DNA of 64,000 nucleotides from Exophiala sp. HKRS030 (taxonomy: Eukaryota > Ascomycota > Eurotiomycetes > Chaetothyriales > Herpotrichiellaceae), in the NCBI GenBank assembly GCA_023897205.1, contig JAHWDD010000005.1:558001-622000 (forward strand). Direction: 5' to 3'. The translations under genes were made by a program, and so were the position numbers. Numbering within the stretch: the stretch's first letter is position 1; every line of letters begins with the position of its first letter. The notes under the pieces were generated by a model that was not told where the DNA came from, did not search any database, and was given only the letters and a program-made list of their open reading frames with translations. Shown piece after piece: positions 55,329-64,000 of this stretch.

Positions 55329-56516
55329 TCATCCAAATCCTCTTCCTCCAAGGGTTCCGGGCCTCCTTTTGTGCCACTCACTCAAAACCCACCGTACAGG
55401 ATCACCTACCATCTCCCTCTTTCTCAACAGTCCATCGTGCCCGAACCCATCAAGGTACGCATACCTTTTGGTATCCTCGTCTTCGACAAGGTCCAACTGT
55501 GCTTTTGAAACCTCGTGTGCAAAAGTTCTCCACTTGTCGATAAACATCCTCGCTCTTGCTCTTTCCTCGTCGGTCCCTCCCCCGATCTTGACCCCTTCGT
55601 CGTACATCCTCTGATAGTCCACGGCACTATTACACCGCACTACGCTCAAGATGCCACCTTTGTAAGTCTGCAACTCGAGCTGTCGTTTCTGGGCCAAGCG
55701 CCACGCGCTGAGGTGCGTATCTTCCATGCCGGCGACTTTGTGCCTCGTCCGCACCGCGGCAGCGATGGCATCGTCCCACTCCCGGTCGGTCATGCCAGAC
55801 TGTTCGCGCAGGTGCGTCACGCGCTCCCAGTCGACATCCGCGGCCACGGCAACGAGCTCGGCCGCCGGGACGCGAGGATACAGAGACAACATCAACTCGG
55901 TGGCGGTGTCGACAAGGACGATTCCGGCAATTACATCCTTGAGAGGGTTAGATTTTCGCCTCGTCATCGTACGGTTCTCCTCGAGACGCTTGCCGTTGCC
56001 GTTGCCGTTCTTCTCTAAGATAGGATCCGTGCTCGTTGGTGAAGGCGTACACTCCGGCTCGGCCCCCTCATTCGAGGCAACGATAACGTTCAGAAACTCG
56101 CGAAGACAGATTCCACCGAATGAATGTCCAACCAGAACGTACGGCGGCGATATGTCCAACGTGTCCAAGAGGCAAGCGAGGTCCAGCGCACCGTCCTCGG
56201 CGAGCAACGGTCCGTTGTCGTTATCCCGGAGCGAGCTGCGATCGTAGCCGGCGCGGTCAAACAAAAAAGCCCTCACGAAGGCGGACAGACACTGTTGGAC
56301 TTTGACGTAGAGAGCCAAAGGTCCACCGGCGCCCGTGAAGAAGATGACGATTGGGTCGTCCTTGTCGTCATCGTCGGTAGGGTGCCGCCGTCGTCTTGCT
56401 ACAGGAGGGCCGGAACATGACGCGACGAGAGAAACACCCCGTGAAGGCAGAGAGATTAGTCCAGATATGTGTGGCCTTGTGAGCCAAGGGTTATCTTTGT
56501 GTTTGTGAATCGTCAT
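55329..56516 (-). CDS. alpha/beta hydrolase
   Basis: Single exon, 395 residues. The oxyanion-hole region FFTGAGGP, the nucleophile elbow LVGHSFGG (Ser) and a C-terminal His in GFGHDG are present; the acid is probably in VLVDTATE. An Asp-rich loop (HPTDDDDKDD) and a low-complexity insert (about residues 180-215, NGNGNGK) lie outside the core. Substrate not predictable; esterase or amidase action is most likely. No signal peptide. Confidence 0.85.
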   Translation of the reverse strand: MTIHKHKDNPWLTRPHISGLISLPSRGVSLVASCSGPPVARRRRHPTDDDDKDDPIVIFFTGAGGPLALYVKVQQCLSAFVRAFLFDRAGYDRSSLRDNDNGPLLAEDGALDLACLLDTLDISPPYVLVGHSFGGICLREFLNVIVASNEGAEPECTPSPTSTDPILEKNGNGNGKRLEENRTMTRRKSNPLKDVIAGIVLVDTATELMLSLYPRVPAAELVAVAADVDWERVTHLREQSGMTDREWDDAIAAAVRTRHKVAGMEDTHLSAWRLAQKRQLELQTYKGGILSVVRCNSAVDYQRMYDEGVKIGGGTDEERARARMFIDKWRTFAHEVSKAQLDLVEDEDTKRYAYLDGFGHDGLLRKREMVGDPVRWVLSEWHKRRPGTLGGRGFG

Positions 56517-57004
56517 TTGTAAAAGACTTGTTTGGCCGTCGTCGTGTGGACCTTGTGATATTCCACGGATTACAGTTTGTCCATCGGGGTGGGGACCTAC
56601 TTGGCTCTAGATAGGACAAACCCGAATAGCTTGGTCCAGAGCCTTCGCTTAAGGGGTCATGCAGGGACGGGAGGTCCAGGCGAGGACACACCGAATGCTC
56701 TTATGGGGGAGACTTACCGGCTAGTTACCCCGGACCAAAAACATACGGCTTTAGAATATCTACCTCCTCCCCAGCCAAACTTTGCCATCACGTTCAAAAC
56801 GCTGGTCCTCGAGAAGAGCATATCAGATGAACTCAGGTAAGCTACAGTAGTACACAACAGCCCGTATGTAATATCACCGACACGGTCATTATTCTCAGCC
56901 AGGGGCCGCGAAGATGCCTCTTTCTTTCGCGGCACCACTCATGCCCATCGCATGTCTGATCGTTGTCCATGTCCTCGAAACCCGATCACCAGAGCTTGTG
57001 CAGC
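56517..57004. other. intergenic, no gene seen
   Basis: Upstream of the hydrolase and downstream of the transporter, both on the minus strand. ORF 56577-56840 (+) has no features. Confidence 0.35.
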
Positions 57005-59123
57005 TCAAACAGTCTTGTCGGCGGTTTCGTGAAGTTCCATTGCACCCTTCAAGTGCAGTTCATTGTCAATGTCATTGGCACGGGTTTGACCATCGACCGC
57101 ACCAAACAAAACATCCATCTCTTCGACAGACAAGTGTCTAGTTTCTGGTAGGAAGTAACAGAGGATGGTGGCGCAAACATTGAGGGTTCCAAAGATCTAT
57201 ACCAAATCCGAGAGTAAGTGAGACAACATGTCAGAAACGGAGTCCTTTGGAAAAAGAGGCAAGGAAAAAAAAGGGGTAGACCAAAGCGGTCCGGAAGAAT
57301 CAGAGCTGTAGGGGGAGAGGGTGGAACTTACCATCCATGTTTTCCAACCAGTATGAAGAATAGCTATCGGCTGTACCTTGGACCACAACAGGTTGAAGGC
57401 CCAGCAAGCGGCAACACACGGCGCCATGCCGTACTCTCGAATTCGGTTGGGGAAGATTTCTCCCAGATAAACCCACAGCAACGGACCCCATGAGATGGAA
57501 TAGAAAATCTGGAAGACATATACCATGGCGACCTGACATCAAAATAAATCAGACACGTCGAACAGACAAGTCACAGATAAATATATATCTCGACCATGGG
57601 AGGCTTCAACTTACCATTGCTCTTCCGCCGTTGCCGAGTTCACCACTCTTCCTCGACGATGGTGGATCGACCGCAAGGAGTGCTCCAAGGATATATATAC
57701 AGACACCCATACCACTGAATCATGCGTCAACATATTGCGTATCAAGATGAGCAAAAGGCCCGAGATAGGGAGTGCCTTACAGGGTACCGGTCATGAGCAA
57801 TGTGCGTCGACCGAAATACTCGACAGGTCCGATGAGAAACAAAAGGACAGCGGCGAGTTTGATGATCAAAATGACGCCACCTCCAAGGATGGTGGAAGAG
57901 GGAGTGACATAACCGATGTCCTTGAAGACCGTGGGAGCGTCTTTTGACGGGCCTGGAGTCAGCAACGCTTGTCCGTCGTTTCAGACGATTTGTACCAACT
58001 TACAATACAGTATAACATTGTGTCCACAAGAAGTCGAAAACTAGACTCAGAGTCGGAGTCGTCAGAAGAAGTTCTCAGACTGTCAGGATATCCGAACACA
58101 AAAAACTTACCATGGCGAGGGATAGTCCCCACGCCAACCTCTGCCAGTTTCCTTGGATGAACAACTCTCTTAAGGTGTTTCCTGCAGTTGCGGCGACCTC
58201 TTCATGAACCTGGGCCAGGATCTCGGCAATCTCAGTGGCCAGAGCCGGGTCCTCGACGGTGCAGCCACGTAGCTTGCACAGGGTGTCTCTCATTTCATCC
58301 AGGCGATCTTTGCGGGCAAGCCAACGTGGGGACTCGTAGGAGGAATACGCCCCGACCACGATGATGGCCGCCAGAGGGAGTTGGAGGGAAAATGGGATCC
58401 TCCACTGAGCCGACGTGGGTGCCAGATGGATCTGACACCCGTACACGGCAAAGTATCCGATGAGACCACCGAAGATCAAGTATAAATCATAGAGACCTGG
58501 TTTCATTTTGGACTTGTCAGCAAGCACGCCTGGTGAAGATCAAGGAAAACTCACTCATCATGAAACCGCGATATTGTTTCGGTGCGCACTCGGCCATGAA
58601 GGTAGGGGAGACGTTGCTGATGAGACCGACACCGACTCCGGCGATGACTCGACCCGCATTGATCATACCCAAACCGGGCATCGTGCTACCCGTCTGCAAC
58701 GACCCTCCGAGCAAGAAAAAAAGGCCGGAGATCATGAGGAGGTAGCGTCGACCCAGGTGCTGAGAGACCAACAATGGGGCGAAACTACCAATGATGGCTC
58801 CGGCATTCAAGAGCGTCACGATCGTGCCGGAAGTGTTGGCAAGTTTGGAGGCGCTGGTGTTTAATTCGAACCCGGCTATGAAACTGTGTTCACAACACAA
58901 GGACAAGGAGGAGTTAGTTCATTGAACTTTGCTCATACGTGGTAGGCAATGTACGTATCCTCCTATCTTGGTGACGTGACATTGACACTGTTACTCACCT
59001 AGGTAAGGAAACAATTGCACCTATGCCTCCAAGGTCGAAACCACTTAGGATAGCTCCTATATTGATAATACCAGCAATGTAGAAAGATCTCTTGTTCTTT
59101 TTGATGTCTTTGAAAAGTTCCAT
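57005..59123 (-). CDS. sugar-type MFS transporter, 8 exons
   Basis: Plasma-membrane carrier of the sugar porter family. Minus-strand exons 58999-59123, 58555-58883, 58111-58496, 58004-58040, 57781-57952, 57615-57714, 57332-57532 and 57005-57196 give 513 residues. Motifs: GRRYLLMISG, GRVIAGVGVGLISNVSPTFMAE, ESPRWLARKDR, FGRRTLLMTG, GPLLWVYLGEIFPNRIR and FLPETRHLSVEEMD. About twelve helices are expected. The fourth exon is only 37 nt. No ATG is found upstream of 59123 in frame; a separate 5' exon is possible. Substrate unknown. Confidence 0.87.
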
Positions 59124-60532
59124 GGTGTCTTCGCGAAGTGTGGTTCCGTGGGGTTTTTTAGTATAGGGGTCGCTGGGCAAGGTCAAGAAAGATAGGGGAG
59201 GAATATGGTATTCGTAGTCAAGATGTCAAAGAGCCTACCGCACCCTTATAAGGGAACTGCGATTCCTTTTTTCCTTGTGGTTTCTCTCCTTCCCTTTTGC
59301 TTGCCGAGGACAACAACCGAAGCGAAAGGACTCGGGACCCGAGGAACTCTTGTTCGCTGCGAGATAAGACCGTTTTTTGTGACTTGCTAGATAACCCTAT
59401 AATCCTGTGCTAATACTCACCAAGACATTCTAGTCCTGTTGAACTAACTCGGAGTAGGTTTTGCTGTAGGTGTGTTCACTATCGCCCGGACTGTGTCAAC
59501 TCCTCCTCCGCCACCGCCGCCTCCACTTAGACTCCATTGGGGGTGGTTTGGTACCTACTACTCTGTAGATGCCGCTAGTTACAGATACTCGTACAATACA
59601 CCGCCCCTCGATTCGAAAGAAGACCAAGAAAATGCGGAGTTCTCCAGTAGTTTTAGTCGTCAGTGTCCCATGTTCGTAACCCTGACGAGCGCTGGAGGGG
59701 TGATTGGGGGCTTTGGATGTTCTCGTAGTCTTGTAAGTTACATCTTGACTAGCTATAGACCATGTCCTCGTTTGCCTCATGTGTGTGTGCTGTTTCCTTT
59801 CAACTGTTGCTGTCTGACATATACTGTATCTGTAGGTAGCTTGTGGGTCCTTGGTTCCACGAATAAGATAAGCAAGCTAGATGAATGAATACGAGAAAGA
59901 TAACTCAACGTAGACACTCACGAGCACATACTCTTTTACCTGTGCCAAGGGGAACCTCGCCTTCTCTTTTTCAGTTTGTTTCCCCAGACGTTGACAGGAG
60001 TGACTAGATACTGAATATACGGACAGGGCTAGAACACACTCGCCCAAACTTTGGGTTCGGGAGATCATGTCCTTTCAAGTTATGCTCTGGGGATAAGGAA
60101 GCGATTAGCGAAAAGGACCCGTTGGGCAGACCGAGGTGTCGTCGGGCCGTGACTAAGAATAATAGTCGGAAGAAGCACCTTTCAGAAGGTGGCTTTTTGG
60201 CTTGGTCGACGATCCGACGAGTGACGAGGCCAGTACACGATAATTACAGGTCTTTAGGCTAGCTCTCTAGAGTCTGAAGACGTCCAACGACCTTGATGTC
60301 TGCCACAAACATGACCTCGGCGCGCAGCTCTATTTGAAGACAGCCGAGGATCAAGATACAGATTCTGAACATGGCCAGGCCAATATCCCTCGTAGGAGTC
60401 CTGTATAGACTTCGGCCCCAGCTGCTGACTGAATAGGTGCCAGCCTGGCGGAATTAAACTTAGGCCGTTCTGGTAGATAAGGGGGGCAAAAGATCCAAAA
60501 CTCCGTCACAGGCAATACTCCGTAGTCAGAAC
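59124..60532. other. 1.4 kb intergenic, no gene seen
   Basis: Promoter of the transporter. ORF 59472-59888 (+) begins with a run of eight prolines from a CCD-type repeat and has no domain. Nothing further is convincing. Confidence 0.35.
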
Positions 60533-61921
60533 TCACTCGAACCGAAAAGAATCATTGATCTCGAAGCGTTTCCCCTGTAAGTTCGAGCCGCTGGCAAAAG
60601 CAACCCACAGCTTACGAACTTCAGGCCCGACGCGGGCGACGATGTCCTTCGCATTCGGGCCCTGGAGCATAGGTGCACGTTCCCAAGCCGACCACGACCC
60701 CAGCAGGTAGGGAAGGCATATACAGTGGGCGGCACCCAAACCGTACTGGAACCTGTGTGAAAAGTACACCAGAGCCGCATTCCCCCCCGCGTCGGAAATC
60801 TTGCTGTACATCTTTTCACTTCCCCACCCGAATATCTGTCCCGTGTACAACCACTCCTTGAAGGACAAAGCGACGCGCCCGAGGAGAGGGATTTTCAAGA
60901 GCGGACCCAACCAACCGTCCATCCTGGCGAATATCGCCCCGTCGTCTCGGGTGTAAGATATCAGGACGGGTTTGCGGATCCGACTGACGTCGTCGAGGCT
61001 GCTCATCGCCTGGGTGATGGTTCCTTCATAGGGGCGGCGATAGAACGACGGTGCGAACGGCATAACGCCCGTCGGAAATTCTTTGGCCGCCATCGCAGCC
61101 TTGACCTGTGGCGTCTTGAGCACCTCTTCAAACGGTATATCCTTGATGTTTTGACCGGCAAGGGATTCAATCATTGCCTCGCCCATCCGCTTTTCCATCT
61201 TCTGCCGCTCCGCAAAGGGCTTGGTTCTCTCCCCAAACGGCGCGCTCTGTAAGATGGCCCGATGGAAAAGATCCTGAGTTTCGTCGAGGAGCAACATGGA
61301 GAAGATCGAGTCGCCACCCGCCGACTGTCCAAAGAGGGTGACGTTTCCGGCATCCCCACCGAAACAGGGAATGTTCGTCTGCACCCATTTGAGAGCCGTG
61401 ATCTGATCCGACAGGCCGAGGTTGGGCGAAGCGACACCGTCGTCGCCCACGGGGTAATAACCCAGGACGCCCAAGCGGTAAGTCACGTTGACCACCACGA
61501 CCCCTCGCCGTGCCAACGGCGTGCCGTCGTAGCAATCCAGGTCGCCACCGCCGGACACGTAGGCGCCGCCGTGGAAGAAGACCATGACGGGCAACGCTCC
61601 CCCCGTACTCTTCCCCGCGGATCCCACCGCACTGGCCGGGGCGGCGATGGAAACGTGCAGGCAGTCCTCCGACTGTGGCCTGGTGCCCTGGATGTCTCCA
61701 ACCACCACGGCCAGACGTGATGGCAATTGCGGGCTGAGCACCGCCGGTTTGGTGCAGTCCCAGACATCGTCCCAGCGGTCAACGAGACGAGATTCCCGGA
61801 ACCGTTCGGCCGTGGCGTATCTGACCCCTCGCGCTCGAAAGACCTCTCCGTCATCTGTGAGGAAGCCCTGGACTCGTCCTCCTGGTAATCGAACAATTGT
61901 GTCACCGTCTATGCCTGCCAT
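60533..61921 (-). CDS. type B carboxylesterase
   Basis: Single exon, 462 residues. Carboxylesterase/lipase family: SEDCLHVSI, the oxyanion FFHGGAYVSGG, the nucleophile elbow FGQSAGGDS (Ser), and the His region GAAHCICLPYLLGSW. No signal peptide, so probably intracellular; it is shorter than secreted fungal members (about 550). Could hydrolyse esters such as those a Baeyer-Villiger enzyme would make, but the two genes are 17 kb apart. Confidence 0.9.
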   Translation of the reverse strand: MAGIDGDTIVRLPGGRVQGFLTDDGEVFRARGVRYATAERFRESRLVDRWDDVWDCTKPAVLSPQLPSRLAVVVGDIQGTRPQSEDCLHVSIAAPASAVGSAGKSTGGALPVMVFFHGGAYVSGGGDLDCYDGTPLARRGVVVVNVTYRLGVLGYYPVGDDGVASPNLGLSDQITALKWVQTNIPCFGGDAGNVTLFGQSAGGDSIFSMLLLDETQDLFHRAILQSAPFGERTKPFAERQKMEKRMGEAMIESLAGQNIKDIPFEEVLKTPQVKAAMAAKEFPTGVMPFAPSFYRRPYEGTITQAMSSLDDVSRIRKPVLISYTRDDGAIFARMDGWLGPLLKIPLLGRVALSFKEWLYTGQIFGWGSEKMYSKISDAGGNAALVYFSHRFQYGLGAAHCICLPYLLGSWSAWERAPMLQGPNAKDIVARVGPEVRKLWVAFASGSNLQGKRFEINDSFRFE

Positions 61922-62974
61922 GGTGACCCTCGAGAACGGGTACTAGGTCTGGAGCGAGGGTATCAATATGGAATAGGCTGATAATATATGGTTGTTCAGG
62001 TAAAGATGTCTCTTGTGGGCTCCACGTAGATATGATGGTCTTTTCGAAGTGTTCAAAGGAAGGGAAATCACTGATAATGAATATATCTCTACATCCAAGA
62101 ACTTCGTACACAAGTGCTCGTACATCGGACGATTCTAGTCAGGCATCTTGTCTATCCAGCAGCAGGTGGAGAGAGATCCCTAGAGCACTAACACGTACAA
62201 ATACGAGGTACGAAGTCAGACAGAATAGACAGACGGCTCTGAAGACCACCTAAACCTCGTAACTGTAGATACCAAGTAAATAGCTCAAGATCAGATGAAT
62301 TATCCCTCAATCAATCAGTTAAGGTTCCTCTCTCTCTCTCCGCTGGCTGGTAGTTGTCCTCGGCAGTTGATGAGACCGACTCCGACCTTTTGACGAACTG
62401 CGGCCCGCGGCCCGCGACACACGAGCAACAAAACATGCCGCAACGTTTCTAGTGTCTTTTCCTACTTACCTACCAAAGAGCCATATCAGTAGTATCCGGA
62501 TTGACATGTTTGGAAATCTGTAGTGCTCCTTTCAGTACTCTTTCCGAGGAGCACCATAATTGGTGGCGAAATGCAATGAAAGCTCCATCTCTGCAGTTCT
62601 CCTTTATGCTTTGTTCAACCAATCTGTACTGGTATGTCTGTGCTTTCAATAAGCTGTGTCTCAAGACCACATGAACCACTGAACTTATCACTGAGGGTTT
62701 TGAATTTTGCCGAATACGTGGCTGGAGAATCTCAAACGTCAAAATACACTTGACGCAGTCATCAAGATTATTCCATCGACATGGGAGCGTTTACGAATTT
62801 TACCTCGCATTGCTCTGTCTCTTCGTATACGTAGCTTTGTGTATGATATGATATTAGCGGATCGCGAAAATGATGGTGGATATAATACACATAGGTAAAG
62901 ACAGTATCTGAATGTTCCAAAGCATATGCCGCCTGATCGAATATCGCCCTACAACTCTCCAGTAGAGGTTTCGC
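61922..62974. other. 1 kb intergenic, no gene seen
   Basis: Esterase promoter and 3' flank of the edge transporter. A CTCTCTCT run (62329-62340) and GCGGCCC repeat (62402-62414) are the only local oddities. Confidence 0.35.
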
Positions 62975-64000
62975 TCAAACCTTGGAAACATGCTCCATTT
63001 CCATGACTTCTGAATTGACCAAGGTTTTGTCAAGTCTGGCCCGTTCCTCAGCTGAGAGGTGAGAAAGGTCGACTGCGACTTCATCACCGAACTTCGCTGC
63101 AACTTCTTCGAGAGCGAGTCCTTTGGTCTGCGGTAACACCGTTGCGTCAGAATTGCATTCACAACTACTAGGGCTTGAGGAATCAGACATGCGGGTATAA
63201 CTCACCTCAGGGTAGAAAAAGTACATCATTGCCGCACCGCATATGGGCACAATGATGAAGATCAGATAGTACTTCCAGCCAATACTATTGAATGCGACAG
63301 GCGCACACATGGTGTAGATCAAGCTGAAGCAGAATAGACCCGACACGCTAAACCCTGCACCCTGAGCACGAATCGACGTTGGAAAGATCTCGGACGAGTA
63401 GACGTAAGAAGAAGCGTCCATGCTGCCACCGAAGAAGGTGACGAACAGGTAGAGGAAGAAGACGCCGAAGCCATTACCCAGCTTGTTGTCGGTGCCACCA
63501 TATCTGGCAAGGCAAGCTGTGAAGCCGGCAACGGACACTGCGCAGCCAAGCTGGAGAAGGTTCAGATTTAACGGTCAGGCATGGAAGTGTTCTTGAGCTC
63601 ACCTGTCCGACCACCATAATAGGAATGCGGCCAACTCTGTCAAGCAGCAATGCATTGATGAAATTCATGCACGCTGCCCAGGTATCCCAGATGGCGTAGA
63701 GCATCAGCGGCATTGATCCATAGAGACTGAGACCATTGTAAAGTAGTACTTGGTAGTTGTTGATAACGAGGCATCCTGTGCTCTGAACCAGACCGCTGTC
63801 AATTAGTCAGTAAGGGAGTTTTGAAACTATGAAGCGAGAGATATCAAACTTACAGCAGCAAGAACCCAAAAAGGAGGCGCTTTCGATACGACTTTCTGGA
63901 AAAGAGGACAATCCAGCCCTTCACCCAGCCCTGTCCTAGGCCTTCGCGCCTTTCGAGCTCCAACTGTTGGCGTATCTGGTATAGTTCTTCGCGGGCAGTA
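62975..64000 (-). CDS. sugar-type MFS transporter, partial (C-terminal part)
   Basis: Minus-strand exons 63854-64000 (runs off the window), 63603-63795, 63206-63550 and 62975-63127. The readable part starts in the central loop (ELYQIRQQLELERREGLGQGW, a family feature) and covers helices 7-12: NNYQVLLYNGLSLYG, LLDRVGRIPIMVVGQ, YVYSSEIFPTSIRAQG, then a cytosolic tail. The usual PETKG is interrupted by an intron: the exons read FFYPE then TKGLALEEV. The pattern resembles lactose/hexose-type fungal porters. The N-terminal half lies beyond position 64000. Confidence 0.9.

Noticed and set aside
59472..59888. ORF starting with a polyproline run
   Set aside because: Created by a CCN repeat; no conserved features and no splice support.

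Overview
The window is nuclear DNA of a filamentous ascomycete (Pezizomycotina). Almost every gene is broken by 46-150 nt GT-AG introns with CTRAY-like branch sites. The gene families are typically fungal: four Zn(II)2Cys6 regulators, a fungal-type multifunctional beta-oxidation protein, sugar-type MFS carriers, and secreted Ntn and GH1 hydrolases. The dense mix of catabolic oxidoreductases, sugar carriers and local regulators resembles a Eurotiomycete, perhaps a black yeast (Chaetothyriales); that placement is inference. No rRNA, tRNA, CRISPR or intact transposon was found. Gene models were built by hand from splice signals, frame continuity and family conservation.

Layout. 0.4-11.4 kb: SDR, Zn2Cys6 regulator, zinc alcohol dehydrogenase, a decayed sugar transporter, deoxyribose-phosphate aldolase, and the wreck of a second Zn2Cys6 gene related to the first. 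12.3-16.2 kb: secreted Ntn amidase and an aldehyde dehydrogenase. 17.5-30 kb: acetoacetyl-CoA synthetase (11 exons, one apparently with AT-AC ends), a regulator, the peroxisomal multifunctional protein (Fox2/MFE-2), an SDR and a second aldehyde dehydrogenase. 30.7-47.2 kb: a regulator, a GH1 protein with a changed catalytic residue, a benzaldehyde-lyase-like ThDP enzyme, an extradiol-dioxygenase-like VOC protein, a Baeyer-Villiger monooxygenase, and a regulator that joins two C2H2-type fingers to a Zn2Cys6 cluster. 48-64 kb: a single-pass membrane protein, TPR protein, secreted protein of unknown function, class I amidotransferase-like protein, alpha/beta hydrolase, sugar transporter, carboxylesterase, and a second sugar transporter cut by the window edge.

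How the genes may work together (inference). The 17-47 kb stretch could form a catabolic route. GH1 might free a glycoside, the monooxygenase and ThDP lyase could cleave ketones or hydroxyketones, aldehyde dehydrogenases could oxidise the aldehydes, the VOC enzyme could open a catechol ring, and Fox2 plus acetoacetyl-CoA synthetase could take acyl or acetoacetate products into central metabolism. CCTCGG motifs, the known core of fungal fatty-acid regulators FarA/FarB, lie upstream of both Fox2 and acetoacetyl-CoA synthetase.
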